In this document: piece by piece, positions 9,462-18,350 of the stretch
Position numbering within the stretch: the stretch's first letter is position 1
Layout of the letters: the number at the start of each line of letters is the position of its first letter
From: Proteiniphilum sp.
Lineage (GTDB): Bacteria; Bacteroidota; Bacteroidia; Bacteroidales; Dysgonomonadaceae
Assembly: GCA_018433945.1 (NCBI GenBank)
Contig: JAHDQF010000072.1
Span: 1 to 40,135, forward strand
Length of the DNA: 40,135 bases
Direction: 5' to 3'
The notes under the pieces: model-generated
The model's database searches: none
What the model was told of the DNA's origin: nothing
The model's input: only the letters and a program-made list of their open reading frames with translations
Made by a program: the position numbers and the translations under genes

Positions 9462-11117
9462 ATGGGCAAGATGATCCAACAAAATTTCATCCAACTATAC
9501 GAAGAGAGCTTCAAAAAAAACTGGGAGCTACCTGCCCTGAGCGACTACAAGGAAAAGAGAAGCTACAGCTACGGCGAACTGGCTCGTGAGATTGCACGAT
9601 TGCATCTGCTTTTCAGGGAACTTGGAATTGAGAAAGGAGATAAGATCTCTCTTATTGGCAAGAACCACTCCTCCTGGTCGATCCTGTTTATGGCAACCAT
9701 CACCTATGGGGCTGTCATCGTACCCATACTCCATGAGTTCAATCCGGAAAGTATGGAAGAGATCATCTCTCATTCAGATTCACGGTTGGTGTTCGTGAAC
9801 GAATCGCTCTGGAGTAAACTGAACCAGGAGCATATCAAGCTCCCTGTACTGGAAATCCCCACCTTTTCATTGCTAAAAGCTGAAGATGAGATGGTGAAGG
9901 AGGTCATCAGCTCACTCGATGAAATTTTCGCCCGTCACTATCCGAATGGATTTACAAGGGAAGATATTCGCTATGCCGATGTGAACAACGACGAGGTGAT
10001 CTGCATCAACTACACATCCGGGACCACTGGTTTCAGTAAGGGTGTGATGCTTACCGCCAACAACTTCGCCGGAAATGTTACATACGCCCACAAGCTGAAT
10101 CTGCTATTTAGGGGTGAAAGGAATCTGGCTTTCCTCCCCCTGGCACATGCCTACGGTTGCACTTTTGATTTTCTCTATGCACTCTCCGCTGGAGTACACT
10201 GTACCCTGCTGGGGGCGATACCCTCTCCTCAAAATCTTATCACAGCACTGCAGGAGGTAAGACCCGCTTTAATTATCACTGTACCGCTAATCCTCGAAAG
10301 GATATATCAGAAGAAAATTCAACCCATCCTCGATAAACCGATGGTCAGGCTGTTGATGAAGATCCCCGGGATTAACAAGCTGATCCTTTCAAAGATCAAA
10401 AAATCGCTGATCCACGCCCTCGGAGGTAATTTCAGGGAGGTAATTATCGGGGGTGCCGCCTTGAATGGGGAGGTAGAGGCCTTTTTTCACAAGATGAAGT
10501 TTCCATTCACCGTGGGATACGGCATGACAGAGTGCGCCCCACTTATCTCTTATGATCATCATGATGAGTTTGTTCCCACCTCCTGCGGTTCTGTTTTGGA
10601 TGGGATCATGGAGGCACGCATCGACTCGCCCGACCCGGAAAAAATAGCGGGGGAGATACAGGTACGCGGGGAAAATGTGATGAAAGGGTACTATAAGAAT
10701 CCGGAGGCAACAGCGGAAGCTTTCACCGATGATGGATGGCTGAAAACGGGCGATTCAGGCATTATGGTGGGAAAACGACTGTTCATCAAGGGAAGAATCA
10801 AAACAATGTTGTTGACAGCCAGTGGACAGAATATCTATCCTGAAGAGATCGAATCGAGGCTGAATAATTTGCCTTATGTAGCTGATAGTGTGGTGATTTT
10901 ACGCGATTCACGACTGGTTGCACTGGTCTATCCCGATATGGCTGCAATCAATGCTGATCAGATCACACCTGAAAAACTTGATGCAATCATGCAGGAAAAT
11001 AGGGTGACCCTCAACAAGTCGGTCGCCCACTACGAGAAGATTAGCGCCATTGAGTTGATAGACAATGAATTTGAAAAAACACCCAAAAAGAGCATCAAGC
11101 GTTTTCTCTATGGTTGA
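9462..11117 (+). CDS. AMP-dependent synthetase, probable long-chain acyl-CoA synthetase
   Basis: This is an ANL-superfamily adenylate-forming enzyme that activates fatty acids to acyl-AMP and then to acyl-CoA or another thioester. The 551 residues carry the P-loop YTSGTTGFSKG at 184-194, the A5 motif GYGMTECAPL near 345-354, the A7-A8 stretch (TGDSGIMVGKRLFIKGRIK) near 425-445, and a C-terminal lid ending in KTPKKSIKRFLYG with the catalytic Lys. FadD-like enzymes are the closest fit, but chain length and acceptor are not readable. The ATG at 9462 lies 12 bases from the predicted transcript start. The ATG at 9471 is an equally plausible start. The gene is monocistronic. Confidence 0.88.
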   Translation: MGKMIQQNFIQLYEESFKKNWELPALSDYKEKRSYSYGELAREIARLHLLFRELGIEKGDKISLIGKNHSSWSILFMATITYGAVIVPILHEFNPESMEEIISHSDSRLVFVNESLWSKLNQEHIKLPVLEIPTFSLLKAEDEMVKEVISSLDEIFARHYPNGFTREDIRYADVNNDEVICINYTSGTTGFSKGVMLTANNFAGNVTYAHKLNLLFRGERNLAFLPLAHAYGCTFDFLYALSAGVHCTLLGAIPSPQNLITALQEVRPALIITVPLILERIYQKKIQPILDKPMVRLLMKIPGINKLILSKIKKSLIHALGGNFREVIIGGAALNGEVEAFFHKMKFPFTVGYGMTECAPLISYDHHDEFVPTSCGSVLDGIMEARIDSPDPEKIAGEIQVRGENVMKGYYKNPEATAEAFTDDGWLKTGDSGIMVGKRLFIKGRIKTMLLTASGQNIYPEEIESRLNNLPYVADSVVILRDSRLVALVYPDMAAINADQITPEKLDAIMQENRVTLNKSVAHYEKISAIELIDNEFEKTPKKSIKRFLYG

Positions 11118-11210
11118 GAATTGTTGCAACCAATGATGGCAACCTCCTCCCCGAAAAAAAAGAAACGGCTTCCATTCATTTAGCATTATTTAACCATAAA
11201 AATCTTTACA

Positions 11211-11246
11211 AAACATGTTATACAACATGTTTTTGCTGTAAATTTG
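11211..11246 (+). promoter_or_regulatory. Promoter with palindromic operator-like site before the small lipoprotein gene
   Basis: A -7 TAAATTTG (11239-11246) is followed by C. The region where a -33 box should lie is instead an imperfect 22-bp palindrome at 11211-11232, with arms AAACATGTT and AACATGTTT. An activator or repressor site is inferred. The rest of the 11118-11294 gap shows nothing else I can name. Confidence 0.5.
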
Positions 11247-11294
11247 CACCGTCTTTGGAAATCAATTTTATTTATCGTTTAAAATTATTAAAGA

Positions 11295-11534
11295 ATGAAA
11301 AAAGTATTGTTATTGGTTGCCGTAGTAGCAACATTGGGTTTGGCTTCTTGCAACAATGCTCAGGTTCAGGCAGAAAAAGCCAGACAGGACAGTCTTGCTG
11401 AAGTTGCTCGCCTCGACAGCATTGCAAAAGCTCAGGCCGACAGCATCCAGGCTGTTATTGAAGCTGCAGAAGCGGCTGCCGCTGATAGCCTTGGTGAAGT
11501 TGCAGAGGAAGCTGCCGCTTTAACAAATCAGTAA
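11295..11534 (+). CDS. Small alanine-rich lipoprotein with a predicted helix
   Basis: This 79-residue protein has a short basic n-region (MKK), a hydrophobic core, and a lipobox LASC with Cys19, so it should be a lipidated envelope protein. The mature part is one predicted alpha-helix rich in Ala, Glu, Asp and Gln, with a repeated (A/R)xDSxAxx pattern (ARQDSLAEV, ARLDSIAKA, AQADSIQAV, AAADSLGEV). Its heptad-like spacing suggests a coiled coil, reminiscent of but not homologous to Lpp. I do not recognise a named family. It is monocistronic, with its own promoter and a strong terminator. Confidence 0.85.
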   Translation: MKKVLLLVAVVATLGLASCNNAQVQAEKARQDSLAEVARLDSIAKAQADSIQAVIEAAEAAAADSLGEVAEEAAALTNQ

Positions 11535-11559
11535 GCTGAAGCGACACCTGTTCTGTATT

Positions 11560-11589
11560 GCCATCCCACCCGGGATGGCTTTTTTTTTT
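11560..11589 (+). terminator. Intrinsic terminator of the small lipoprotein gene
   Basis: The 8-bp stem GCCATCCC/GGGATGGC (11560-11567, 11572-11579) has a 4-base loop and is followed by a run of ten T. Confidence 0.93.
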
Positions 11590-11590
11590 G

Positions 11591-11624
11591 TTTGCAGGAT
11601 ATCAAATCAAATATCGTAACTTTG
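11591..11624 (+). promoter_or_regulatory. Promoter for the GH29 fucosidase operon
   Basis: The -7 element is TAACTTTG (11617-11624), with a TTTG 22 bases upstream (11591-11594). The position implies that the fucosidase starts at the ATG at 11652, not further upstream. Confidence 0.55.
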
Positions 11625-11651
11625 TGCTTTGTTGAACGAATTTTAAGTCAT

Positions 11652-13139
11652 ATGAGACATAATTTCATGTTTGTATTCCTGTTGTTGCTGCTTTCCACAA
11701 GCTGCAACCAAAAAGCCAATACTTATTTTGAAAAAAAACTCACTTTCCCCAACTTCGTCACTTCTGACCAAAAGGTGAAACTGGCAGCATATATTGTGCC
11801 CACTCAGCAACAATATGAATGGCAGCAGCTTGAATTGACCGCTTTTATTCATTTTGGGATGAATACTTTCACCGGACGCGAATGGGGCGATGGGAGTGAG
11901 GATCCCGCGCTGTTTAACCCCACCGATTTCAATGCCGAACAATGGGTATCCATATTGCAACAGGCCGGTTTTAAAATGATCATCCTCACCGCCAAGCATC
12001 ACGATGGCTTTTGTCTTTGGCCCACCGAGACCACCTCTCATTCGGTAGCAGCCTCACCCTGGCGCAATGGTCAGGGTGATGTGGTGCGCGAAGTGAAAGA
12101 GGCGTGCGATAAGTATGAGATGAAGTTCGGTCTCTACCTCTCTCCCTGGGACCGGAATGCAGCCACATATGGGGATTCACCAAAGTACAATGACTTCTTT
12201 GTAAGACAGCTGACTGAACTGCTCACACAATATGGCGAAGTGCATGAGGTCTGGTTTGATGGTGCCAATGGAGAAGGACCCAACGGGAAGAAACAGGAGT
12301 ATGACTGGGTTCGTTTTTATCATGTGATTGACAGTTTACAGCCACGAGCAATAAAAGCAAATATGGGAGATGATGTGCGCTGGGTGGGCAACGAAAACGG
12401 AATGGGAAGGGAGACGGAATGGAGTGTGACACCCCTTTATCCCGAAATCAGCGAATCAATCAGAATGGAAAATGAGCGACTGAAAATCTCCGCCACGTCG
12501 GAAGATCTGGGCAGCAGAGAACTGATCACCGAAGCCAAGACGCTTTACTGGTATCCCTCTGAGGTTGATGTATCGATTCGTCCCGGTTGGTTTTACCACC
12601 CGGAGGAGGATGATCAGGTGAAGAGCCTGTCACAGCTGGTTGATATTTATTTCCATTCAGTGGGTATGAACTCGGTGCTCCTGCTCAATGTGCCACCCGA
12701 CAGGCGTGGAAGAATTCATGAGACGGACGTGGCATTGCTTAAGCAGTTTGACCATTATCTCTCGTCACTCTTCGAAAATGAGTTGCTGACAGATGGTGAA
12801 TTTGAATGGAGGGCTCGCTCAGGTGCTTCAAGGGAGTATATGGTCAAGAAAGCGGAAACAATCAACACGGTGATGCTGCAGGAGGATATCCGTAAAGGGC
12901 AACGGGTGGAATCATTCAGCGTTGAGGGCTGGATTGAGGAAGAATGGATCACGCTGGCTGAGGGCACCACCATCGGTTACAAACGGCTGCTCCGTTTTGG
13001 GGATGTAGCACCCGAAAGAATTAAGGTTACGATTCAGGGAACAAGAGATATCGCCCATATCATCAAGGTGGGAGCCTATTATGCATCCCCTCTATCAAAT
13101 AATCAAAAAGAATTTCGCCTGAACGAAAAGCCCTTATAA
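11652..13139 (+). CDS. Alpha-L-fucosidase, GH29 family lipoprotein
   Basis: This is a retaining exo-alpha-L-fucosidase that removes terminal fucose from glycans, probably in the periplasm or on the outer membrane. The 495 residues start with a signal peptide and lipobox (MRHNFMFVFLLLLLSTSC). The GH29 (beta/alpha)8 barrel follows: FIHFGMNTFTGREWG, ILTAKHHDGFCLWP, KFGLYLSPWDRN, and EVWFDGANGEG, whose Asp is the likely nucleophile. RPGWFYHPEED and LLLNVPPDRRG follow, then a C-terminal beta-rich domain. It most resembles GH29-B. The frame is open from a TTG at 11592, but promoter and signal peptide put the start at 11652. DUF3256 follows 35 bases later. Confidence 0.92.
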   Translation: MRHNFMFVFLLLLLSTSCNQKANTYFEKKLTFPNFVTSDQKVKLAAYIVPTQQQYEWQQLELTAFIHFGMNTFTGREWGDGSEDPALFNPTDFNAEQWVSILQQAGFKMIILTAKHHDGFCLWPTETTSHSVAASPWRNGQGDVVREVKEACDKYEMKFGLYLSPWDRNAATYGDSPKYNDFFVRQLTELLTQYGEVHEVWFDGANGEGPNGKKQEYDWVRFYHVIDSLQPRAIKANMGDDVRWVGNENGMGRETEWSVTPLYPEISESIRMENERLKISATSEDLGSRELITEAKTLYWYPSEVDVSIRPGWFYHPEEDDQVKSLSQLVDIYFHSVGMNSVLLLNVPPDRRGRIHETDVALLKQFDHYLSSLFENELLTDGEFEWRARSGASREYMVKKAETINTVMLQEDIRKGQRVESFSVEGWIEEEWITLAEGTTIGYKRLLRFGDVAPERIKVTIQGTRDIAHIIKVGAYYASPLSNNQKEFRLNEKPL

Positions 13140-13174
13140 AGGCTGCGTGCTGAATACGTAAAAAGATTGAACAA

Positions 13175-13801
13175 ATGAAGTGGAGATTATTGTATCTTTT
13201 TTTATTGCTTACTGCAACAGTGACGGGACAGACGGCCGCTGAACTGTTCCGATCAATGCCCCCAGCACTGCTGCCGGGAGTTTCTGAGGGAAACAAAACC
13301 ATGTTACTGCTGGACAGTGGCAAGACGTCGGTTCCATATGCCCTGGGTGAGATCAGCAAGATTGCGCAGGGTAAGGATTTTCTTCACATCCGCACATCTG
13401 CCGCTGGTGATCTGCAGCTCAAGCTGTTGCCTCTTTCCGGTGACTCAACGATTGTCTGCCTGGTACAAACGGTCTGTGCAGGAGTGTGCGACAGCCGGAT
13501 CTCCTTTTATACCACTGGATGGGATAAACTGGATCAGGGAACCTATCTTCCTGAAATTTCAAAAGAAAATTTCTTTATTTCTCCGGAAAAAAATTCGGTT
13601 AATTACAAATATGCCGTATCTTTGCCGGACATTTATCCGATCTCGGCCAGGTTCACCAAAACAAGGACAGACCTCACACTGAAACTGCACTACAGGGAAC
13701 GGCTCTCAGCGGAACAATTGGAAGAGATCAAACCCTATCTGGAATGTGATACGCTTCTCTTAAAATGGGAAAACGGCACGTTCAAAGTGAGTAATGAGTA
13801 A
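13175..13801 (+). CDS. DUF3256 family secreted protein
   Basis: This 208-residue protein has a cleavable signal peptide (MKWRLLYLFLLLTATVTGQ) and the DUF3256 opening AAELFRSMPPALLPGVSEGNK. A mixed beta-rich fold then contains LPLSGDSTIVCLVQTVCAGVCDS. The family is confined to Bacteroidota as far as I recall and has no established function. It shares the run with the GH29 gene and precedes tRNA-Arg. It is likely periplasmic or outer-membrane associated. Confidence 0.82.
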   Translation: MKWRLLYLFLLLTATVTGQTAAELFRSMPPALLPGVSEGNKTMLLLDSGKTSVPYALGEISKIAQGKDFLHIRTSAAGDLQLKLLPLSGDSTIVCLVQTVCAGVCDSRISFYTTGWDKLDQGTYLPEISKENFFISPEKNSVNYKYAVSLPDIYPISARFTKTRTDLTLKLHYRERLSAEQLEEIKPYLECDTLLLKWENGTFKVSNE

Positions 13802-13811
13802 ATAGAGACAG

Positions 13812-13883
13812 GCACCCGTAGTTCAATGGATAGAATACCGGATTCCGGTTCCGACGATGTGGGTTCGATTCCCGCCGGGTGTA
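13812..13883 (+). tRNA. tRNA-Arg (anticodon CCG)
   Basis: A 72-base cloverleaf is visible. The acceptor is GCACCCG/CGGGTGT with discriminator A. The D stem is GTTC/GAAT. The anticodon stem CCGGA/TCCGA has one C-A mismatch at the outer pair, around loop TTCCGGT. The T stem is GTGGG/CCCGC around TTCGATT. CCA is not encoded. It decodes CGG. Confidence 0.95.
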
Positions 13884-13898
13884 CTTTTTAGGCAGTCA

Positions 13899-13930
13899 AA
13901 AAAACCAGGTGGCTTGTCACCTGGTTTTTT
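13899..13930. terminator. Bidirectional terminator between tRNA-Arg and the TPR gene
   Basis: The 13-bp stem (13899-13911 and 13918-13930) has core CCAGGTG/CACCTGG, loop GCTTGT, and A-run and T-run flanks. The TGA stop of the TPR gene lies inside it. Confidence 0.92.
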
Positions 13931-14744
13931 CAATCCATTCATCCACCACCGGCAGATCATACCCCATCTCTTTGGCCTTGTTGAAATCAGCCCTGGCAGC
14001 CACCTTGTCGAACTGATCCAGACGTACCCTCCCCCGCAGGAAATAAAAGTAGGGGTTGTCGCGCTGCGTCGGCTCCACCGCCCGCAAGTCGGCTGCCGCA
14101 CGGAAGGTCTGCCCTGTGTGGACATAGCACTCCGCACGGTTCAGCAGGATGCTCGGATCGGGATTGGCTTCCGATTCGATCAGTCTGGTGTAGATCTTTT
14201 CTGCTGCCTCCCAGTCATCGTCCAGCTTGAAGAGCAACGCTTTGCTCAGTTGTGTGAAGAAATGGTCCGGATCGAGCTCATTCGCCTTGCGAAAATCTGC
14301 CTCCCCCTTAGCCCGGTTGTTCTGCTCAAGGTAAAGGACTCCCCGTCTGTAATATGCCTCCACCTCCTCCGGGTAGAGGCGGATCAGGGTGTTGTAATCC
14401 TCAATCGCCTCATCATAACGCCCCATCTCGCTCAGCAGTGAGGCTCTGCGGTGCAGCACCACCTCAGGTATCGGGTTGTTTGCCAGGGCAGCGGTGAAGG
14501 AGATATAGGCATCGTCGTTGAGTCCCAGTTGCCTTTGAATGATCCCCAGGTTGAGCAACAATACAGGGTTGTTCTCGTTCACCGGATCGAGCGACATCGC
14601 ACGCTGTAACGCAACGGCAGCGCTGTCGAGCCGGTCTGCTTCAATATGGCGGGCAGCACGGTCCACCCAAGCCTGGTAATCCTGTCCTGCAAGTGAAATG
14701 GCAAGCAGGAAAAAGAGTATAGTCAGTGAATAAAATTTTCTCAT
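13917..14744 (-). CDS. Secreted tetratricopeptide-repeat protein
   Basis: This 275-residue protein has a signal peptide (MRKFYSLTILFFLLAISLAGQ) followed by about six TPR-like helix pairs. Typical positions include ALQRAMSLDPVN, AYISFTAALANNPIP, AIEDYNTLIRLYPEE, AEADFRKANELDPD-like and AEKIYTRLIESEANPDP. The domain is a protein-interaction scaffold, probably periplasmic, and no partner is apparent. It is monocistronic, with a -7 element at 14783-14776, and ends within the shared terminator. Confidence 0.85.
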   Translation of the reverse strand: MRKFYSLTILFFLLAISLAGQDYQAWVDRAARHIEADRLDSAAVALQRAMSLDPVNENNPVLLLNLGIIQRQLGLNDDAYISFTAALANNPIPEVVLHRRASLLSEMGRYDEAIEDYNTLIRLYPEEVEAYYRRGVLYLEQNNRAKGEADFRKANELDPDHFFTQLSKALLFKLDDDWEAAEKIYTRLIESEANPDPSILLNRAECYVHTGQTFRAAADLRAVEPTQRDNPYFYFLRGRVRLDQFDKVAARADFNKAKEMGYDLPVVDEWIEKTR

Positions 14745-14775
14745 AGATAGAGGATATGAAGTGACGTTCTCAAGG

Positions 14776-14804
14776 CAAATGTAAACAAAAAATGAATATC
14801 TTTG
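14776..14804. promoter_or_regulatory. Divergent -7 elements for the TPR gene and the second MscS gene
   Basis: On the minus strand TACATTTG (14783-14776) faces the TPR gene. On the plus strand TATCTTTG (14797-14804) faces the MscS gene. No well-placed -33 boxes are seen. Confidence 0.5.
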
Positions 14805-14840
14805 TGTGAATCATTGTAAAATCAAAAATCAATATTCTAC

Positions 14841-15755
14841 ATGCCGGACGAAATCTTATTCACGCAGGCGGAAACCGCCACAACAGAGTCAGTAAACCAG
14901 GTCATTGAACAGTCTCCCACCGCAGCCGAACTGATTAAAAACGGACAGTTTGAAGAGCTGCTCGATCAGTTTCTCACTGGCAGCATTGACATCCTCGGAA
15001 AGCTACTGATCGCTCTGCTGATCTTCTTTCTGGGAAGATGGCTCATCAAACAAATCGACAAGGTCTTTAAGCGTATGCTCAACAGAAAGGTCGACGACAT
15101 CGCATTGCGCAGCTTTCTGATGAACATCCTCAACATTGCACTGTTCGCCACGCTGATCATACTGATCATCAACATTGTAGGATCGAAGACCGTCTCACTG
15201 GCCGCCCTGATTGGTTCAGTGGGACTGGCACTGGGTCTGGCGGTGAAAGACAACCTGGCCAACTTTGCCGGTGGAGTGATGCTGCTCTTCAACAAACCTT
15301 TCAAAGGTGGGGATTACATTGAAGCACAGGGGGTGGCCGGCACGGTTCAGTCGGTGGGTATCCTCTACACCACCCTCACCACTTTCGACAACAAAACCGT
15401 CCACATTTCCAACGGTCCCCTCTCCACCGGTAACATTATCAACTACAGCACCCAGGCTACCCGTCGCGTGGATCTGACTGTGAACGTGGAATACGGATCA
15501 GATGTGGAGGAGGTGAAACGGCTACTGCTCGAAATCGCGGAGAAACATCCGCAGGTGTTGAAAGATCCCGCTCCTCTCTCCCGCATGGTGAAGATGAATG
15601 ACAGCTCCATCGACTTTGTACTGAGGGTATGGACACTATCGGGTGACTTCTGGCCGGTAACGTTCGACCTGAATGAACAGGTTTACAATGCACTCAATGC
15701 CAACGGACTCAACATCCCATTCCCGCAGATGACCATACACATGGCGAAAGATTAA
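14841..15755 (+). CDS. mscS: MscS-family mechanosensitive ion channel (second copy)
   Basis: This 304-residue channel is nearer to classical MscS than the one at 2580. It has a short amphipathic N-terminus, TM1 near 48-66 ([18 protein letters not shown]), TM2 near 88-108, and TM3 with the Gly/Ala packing [29 protein letters not shown] near 117-145. The beta domain follows ([20 protein letters not shown]; the HISNGPL loop), and the C-terminus is INIPFPQ-like. The last 4 bases overlap the convergent prfC stop. The two paralogues differ strongly in sequence, so this is not a recent duplication. Confidence 0.93.
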   Translation: MPDEILFTQAETATTESVNQVIEQSPTAAELIKNGQFEELLDQFLTGSIDILGKLLIALLIFFLGRWLIKQIDKVFKRMLNRKVDDIALRSFLMNILNIALFATLIILIINIVGSKTVSLAALIGSVGLALGLAVKDNLANFAGGVMLLFNKPFKGGDYIEAQGVAGTVQSVGILYTTLTTFDNKTVHISNGPLSTGNIINYSTQATRRVDLTVNVEYGSDVEEVKRLLLEIAEKHPQVLKDPAPLSRMVKMNDSSIDFVLRVWTLSGDFWPVTFDLNEQVYNALNANGLNIPFPQMTIHMAKD

Positions 15756-17326
15756 AATTCCGAGTTGAAGTGGAACCGAATGTTTTTGAAATCCTGCTGA
15801 GCCATCATCAGGATGTAGTTTGATTCCGCCAGGAAGACATCCCGTCCTTCCCTGTCGTACGCCATATACTGGAACTTACGCTTCTTGAAGTCGGCCAGCT
15901 GCTCGGCATCATCACTCTCAATCCAACAAGCTTTATAAAGGTTGATCGGTTCCCATCGGCACTGTGCCCCATACTCATGCAGCAGCCGGTACTGGATCAC
16001 CTCAAACTGGAGCTGTCCCACCGTGCCAATGATGCGCCGCCCATTGAACTGGTTGATGAAGAGCTGTGCCACTCCTTCATCCATCAGCTGTTCAATTCCT
16101 TTCTGCAGCTGTTTCGACTTCATCGGATCGGCATTCTCGATATACTTGAACATCTCGGGTGAGAAGCTGGGCAACCCCTTGAAATGCAGCTCCTCTCCCG
16201 ATGTCAGTGTATCGCCGATCTTGAAGTTGCCATTGTCGGGAAGCCCCACGATGTCACCGGCAAACGCCTCGTCCATGATCTCTTTCTTCTGCGCCATGAA
16301 ACCAGTGGGTGAGGAGAACTTCATCATGCGGTTATAGCGGACATGCTTGTAGTTGACATTCCGCTCAAACCGGCCGGAACATACCTTTACAAAGGCGATG
16401 CAGGAGCGGTGGTTGGGGTCCATATTGGCGTGTATCTTGAAGACAAAGCCACTGAACGCCTCCTCGAGAGGCTCCACCACTCGCTCTTCCGCTTTCACCG
16501 GTCGTGGCGAAGGGGCAATCTCCACGAAGCAGTCGAGCAGCTCCTTCACGCCGAAGTTGTTGAGCGCCGAGCCGAAGAAAACCGGCGCCAGTCGCCCCGC
16601 AAGGTACTCCTCCCGCCGGAATGGGGGATAGACCTCGGCGATTAGCTCCACATCGTCACGCAGCTTTTCAGACAACTCCTCTCCAATATGTTTCTCCAGA
16701 CCGGAAGAGCTGATGTCGAGCTTCACCGATTCAGTGACCACCTGCTTACTGGGCTGATAGAGGTCGAGGCTCTGACGGTAGAGGTTGTAAACACCCCGGA
16801 ATCGCTCACCCATGTCGATGGGCCAGCTGAGCGGCCGCACGGCAATCTGCAGCTCCTCCTCCAACTCATCCAGAATATCAAAGGGATCTCTTCCCTCCCG
16901 ATCCATCTTGTTCACAAAGATCATCACCGGTGTGCGGCGCATACGGCACACCTCCATCAGCTTGCGTGTCTGCGCCTCCACACCCTTGGCCACATCCACC
17001 ACGATGATCACGCTGTCCACCGCCGTCAGTGTGCGGTAGGTATCTTCAGCGAAGTCCTGGTGGCCCGGGGTGTCCAGTATGTTGATCTTGTAATCCTCAT
17101 ATTCGAAGCCCATCACCGAGGTGGCAACCGAGATGCCGCGCTGCTTCTCAATTTCCATCCAGTCGGAAGTGGCGGTCTTCTTGATCTTGTTCGACTTGAC
17201 GGCACCTGCCACATGGATGGCCCCGCCAAAAAGCAGCAACTTCTCCGTCAAGGTGGTTTTCCCCGCATCGGGGTGACTGATCACGGCGAATGTTCGCCGG
17301 CGTTCTATTTCTTGTTTCAATGTCAT
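15752..17326 (-). CDS. prfC: Peptide chain release factor 3 (RF3)
   Basis: RF3 is a translational GTPase that recycles RF1 and RF2 from the terminating ribosome. The 524 residues carry G1 (SHPDAGKTT near 17-25), the switch region [12 protein letters not shown] near 60-71, G3 DTPGHQDF near 87-94, G4 NKMD near 141-144, then domain II and a C-terminal RF3-specific domain ([11 protein letters not shown] near 440). Length agrees with the family (about 525). It is the last gene of the DUF4924-rfbD-prfC cluster. Its start codon is preceded directly by AGCTAATAAT, shared with the spacer upstream of the GT2 gene. Confidence 0.95.
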   Translation of the reverse strand: MTLKQEIERRRTFAVISHPDAGKTTLTEKLLLFGGAIHVAGAVKSNKIKKTATSDWMEIEKQRGISVATSVMGFEYEDYKINILDTPGHQDFAEDTYRTLTAVDSVIIVVDVAKGVEAQTRKLMEVCRMRRTPVMIFVNKMDREGRDPFDILDELEEELQIAVRPLSWPIDMGERFRGVYNLYRQSLDLYQPSKQVVTESVKLDISSSGLEKHIGEELSEKLRDDVELIAEVYPPFRREEYLAGRLAPVFFGSALNNFGVKELLDCFVEIAPSPRPVKAEERVVEPLEEAFSGFVFKIHANMDPNHRSCIAFVKVCSGRFERNVNYKHVRYNRMMKFSSPTGFMAQKKEIMDEAFAGDIVGLPDNGNFKIGDTLTSGEELHFKGLPSFSPEMFKYIENADPMKSKQLQKGIEQLMDEGVAQLFINQFNGRRIIGTVGQLQFEVIQYRLLHEYGAQCRWEPINLYKACWIESDDAEQLADFKKRKFQYMAYDREGRDVFLAESNYILMMAQQDFKNIRFHFNSEF

Positions 17327-17394
17327 ATTATTAGCTGTAAGCTTTTCTGCCGAAAGCTTGTCCCGCTCAGCGGTTTTGTTTTTAGCTTTCGGAT
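17327..17394. repeat. prfC-rfbD spacer with AGCTTA-type repeat and inverted repeat
   Basis: The bases next to the prfC ATG, ATTATTAGCTGTAAGCTTT on the plus strand, closely match the minisatellite edge next to the GT2 ATG (6991 onward). The spacer also holds CCGAAAGCT (17352-17360) and its inverted copy AGCTTTCGG (17386-17394), which reaches into the last rfbD codons. Transcript folding or attenuation is only a possibility. Confidence 0.6.
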
Positions 17395-18347
17395 AGCTGG
17401 ATTTTTTTGATGCAGCGTTGCAGTGCCTCTTCCCATGTGGGTATCTCCACCCGGAAAGTATGGCAGATCCTGGAGAGATCCATCACACTGTAAGCCGGGC
17501 GCCTGGCTGCTGTTGGATACTCCTCCGTAGTGATTGGAATCACCTTGCAACTTTCGATTCCCGCCATTCTCCTGATCGCTTCGGCAAAGCCGAACCAGGT
17601 GGTCTCACCCCGGTTGGAGAAATGATAGATGCCAGATTTCCATCCGTTCTCTTCCGTATCCTGCAGGATATGGATCATCATCTCAGCCAGATCGGCTGCA
17701 TAGGTGGGACTGCCCCGCTGGTCGTCCACCACGGTGAGCTGCTCTCTTTCCTGCATCAGCTGTAGCATCGTTTTCACGAAATTAGAACCATACTCCGAAT
17801 AGAGCCAGGAGGTGCGCAGGATGATCCACTCCCCTCCCACAGCCTGCAGCAGCTGCTCACCCTTGAGCTTGGTTTCGCCGTAAACCGACAGGGGATGTAC
17901 TCCCGACTCCTCGCTGTAGGGGACATCAGATGAACCGTCGAACACAAAATCGGTAGAGATATGGATCACCTTTACTCCATACTGTTTCGCAACCAGGGCG
18001 ATGTTTTCCACACCGGTGGCGTTGACCGCGTATGCTTTCTCCCGGTCACTTTCTGCCCTGTCAACAGCTGTGTAGGCAGCACAGTTAAGAATATAGTGAA
18101 TCTGCCGGCCAGCTACGAACGCTTCAACCTGTGCCCGGTCGGTGATGTCCAGCTCTCCCGCATCGGTGAAGAAAAAACGAAAAGGCAGGTTCATCATGCC
18201 GGTGAGTGCCCTGAGCGCGCTGCCCAGTTGTCCGTCAGCTCCGGTAACCAGCACATGCTGCTGCACCAGCCCGTAGAAGAATTGTTCTTTCTGCGACACT
18301 TTCTCAGTGCCTCCCAGCATTTTGCTCCTTCCGGTAAATATGGCCAT
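17382..18347 (-). CDS. rfbD: dTDP-4-dehydrorhamnose reductase
   Basis: RfbD/RmlD catalyses the last step of dTDP-L-rhamnose synthesis: NAD(P)H reduction of dTDP-4-dehydro-6-deoxy-L-mannose. It is a cytosolic SDR-fold enzyme. Visible marks are [12 protein letters not shown], the [12 protein letters not shown] segment, STDFVFDG, the catalytic YGETK (YxxxK) near 178-182, [14 protein letters not shown] and RRPAYSVMD. The ATG at 18347 lies 3 bases after the DUF4924 stop and gives about 30 residues before the Rossmann motif. The in-frame GTG at 18266 would give the usual short N-terminus. The other rfb genes are not in the window. Rhamnose may feed the GT2 enzyme, by inference. Confidence 0.92.
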   Translation of the reverse strand: MAIFTGRSKMLGGTEKVSQKEQFFYGLVQQHVLVTGADGQLGSALRALTGMMNLPFRFFFTDAGELDITDRAQVEAFVAGRQIHYILNCAAYTAVDRAESDREKAYAVNATGVENIALVAKQYGVKVIHISTDFVFDGSSDVPYSEESGVHPLSVYGETKLKGEQLLQAVGGEWIILRTSWLYSEYGSNFVKTMLQLMQEREQLTVVDDQRGSPTYAADLAEMMIHILQDTEENGWKSGIYHFSNRGETTWFGFAEAIRRMAGIESCKVIPITTEEYPTAARRPAYSVMDLSRICHTFRVEIPTWEEALQRCIKKIQLSES

Positions 18348-18350
18348 ATC

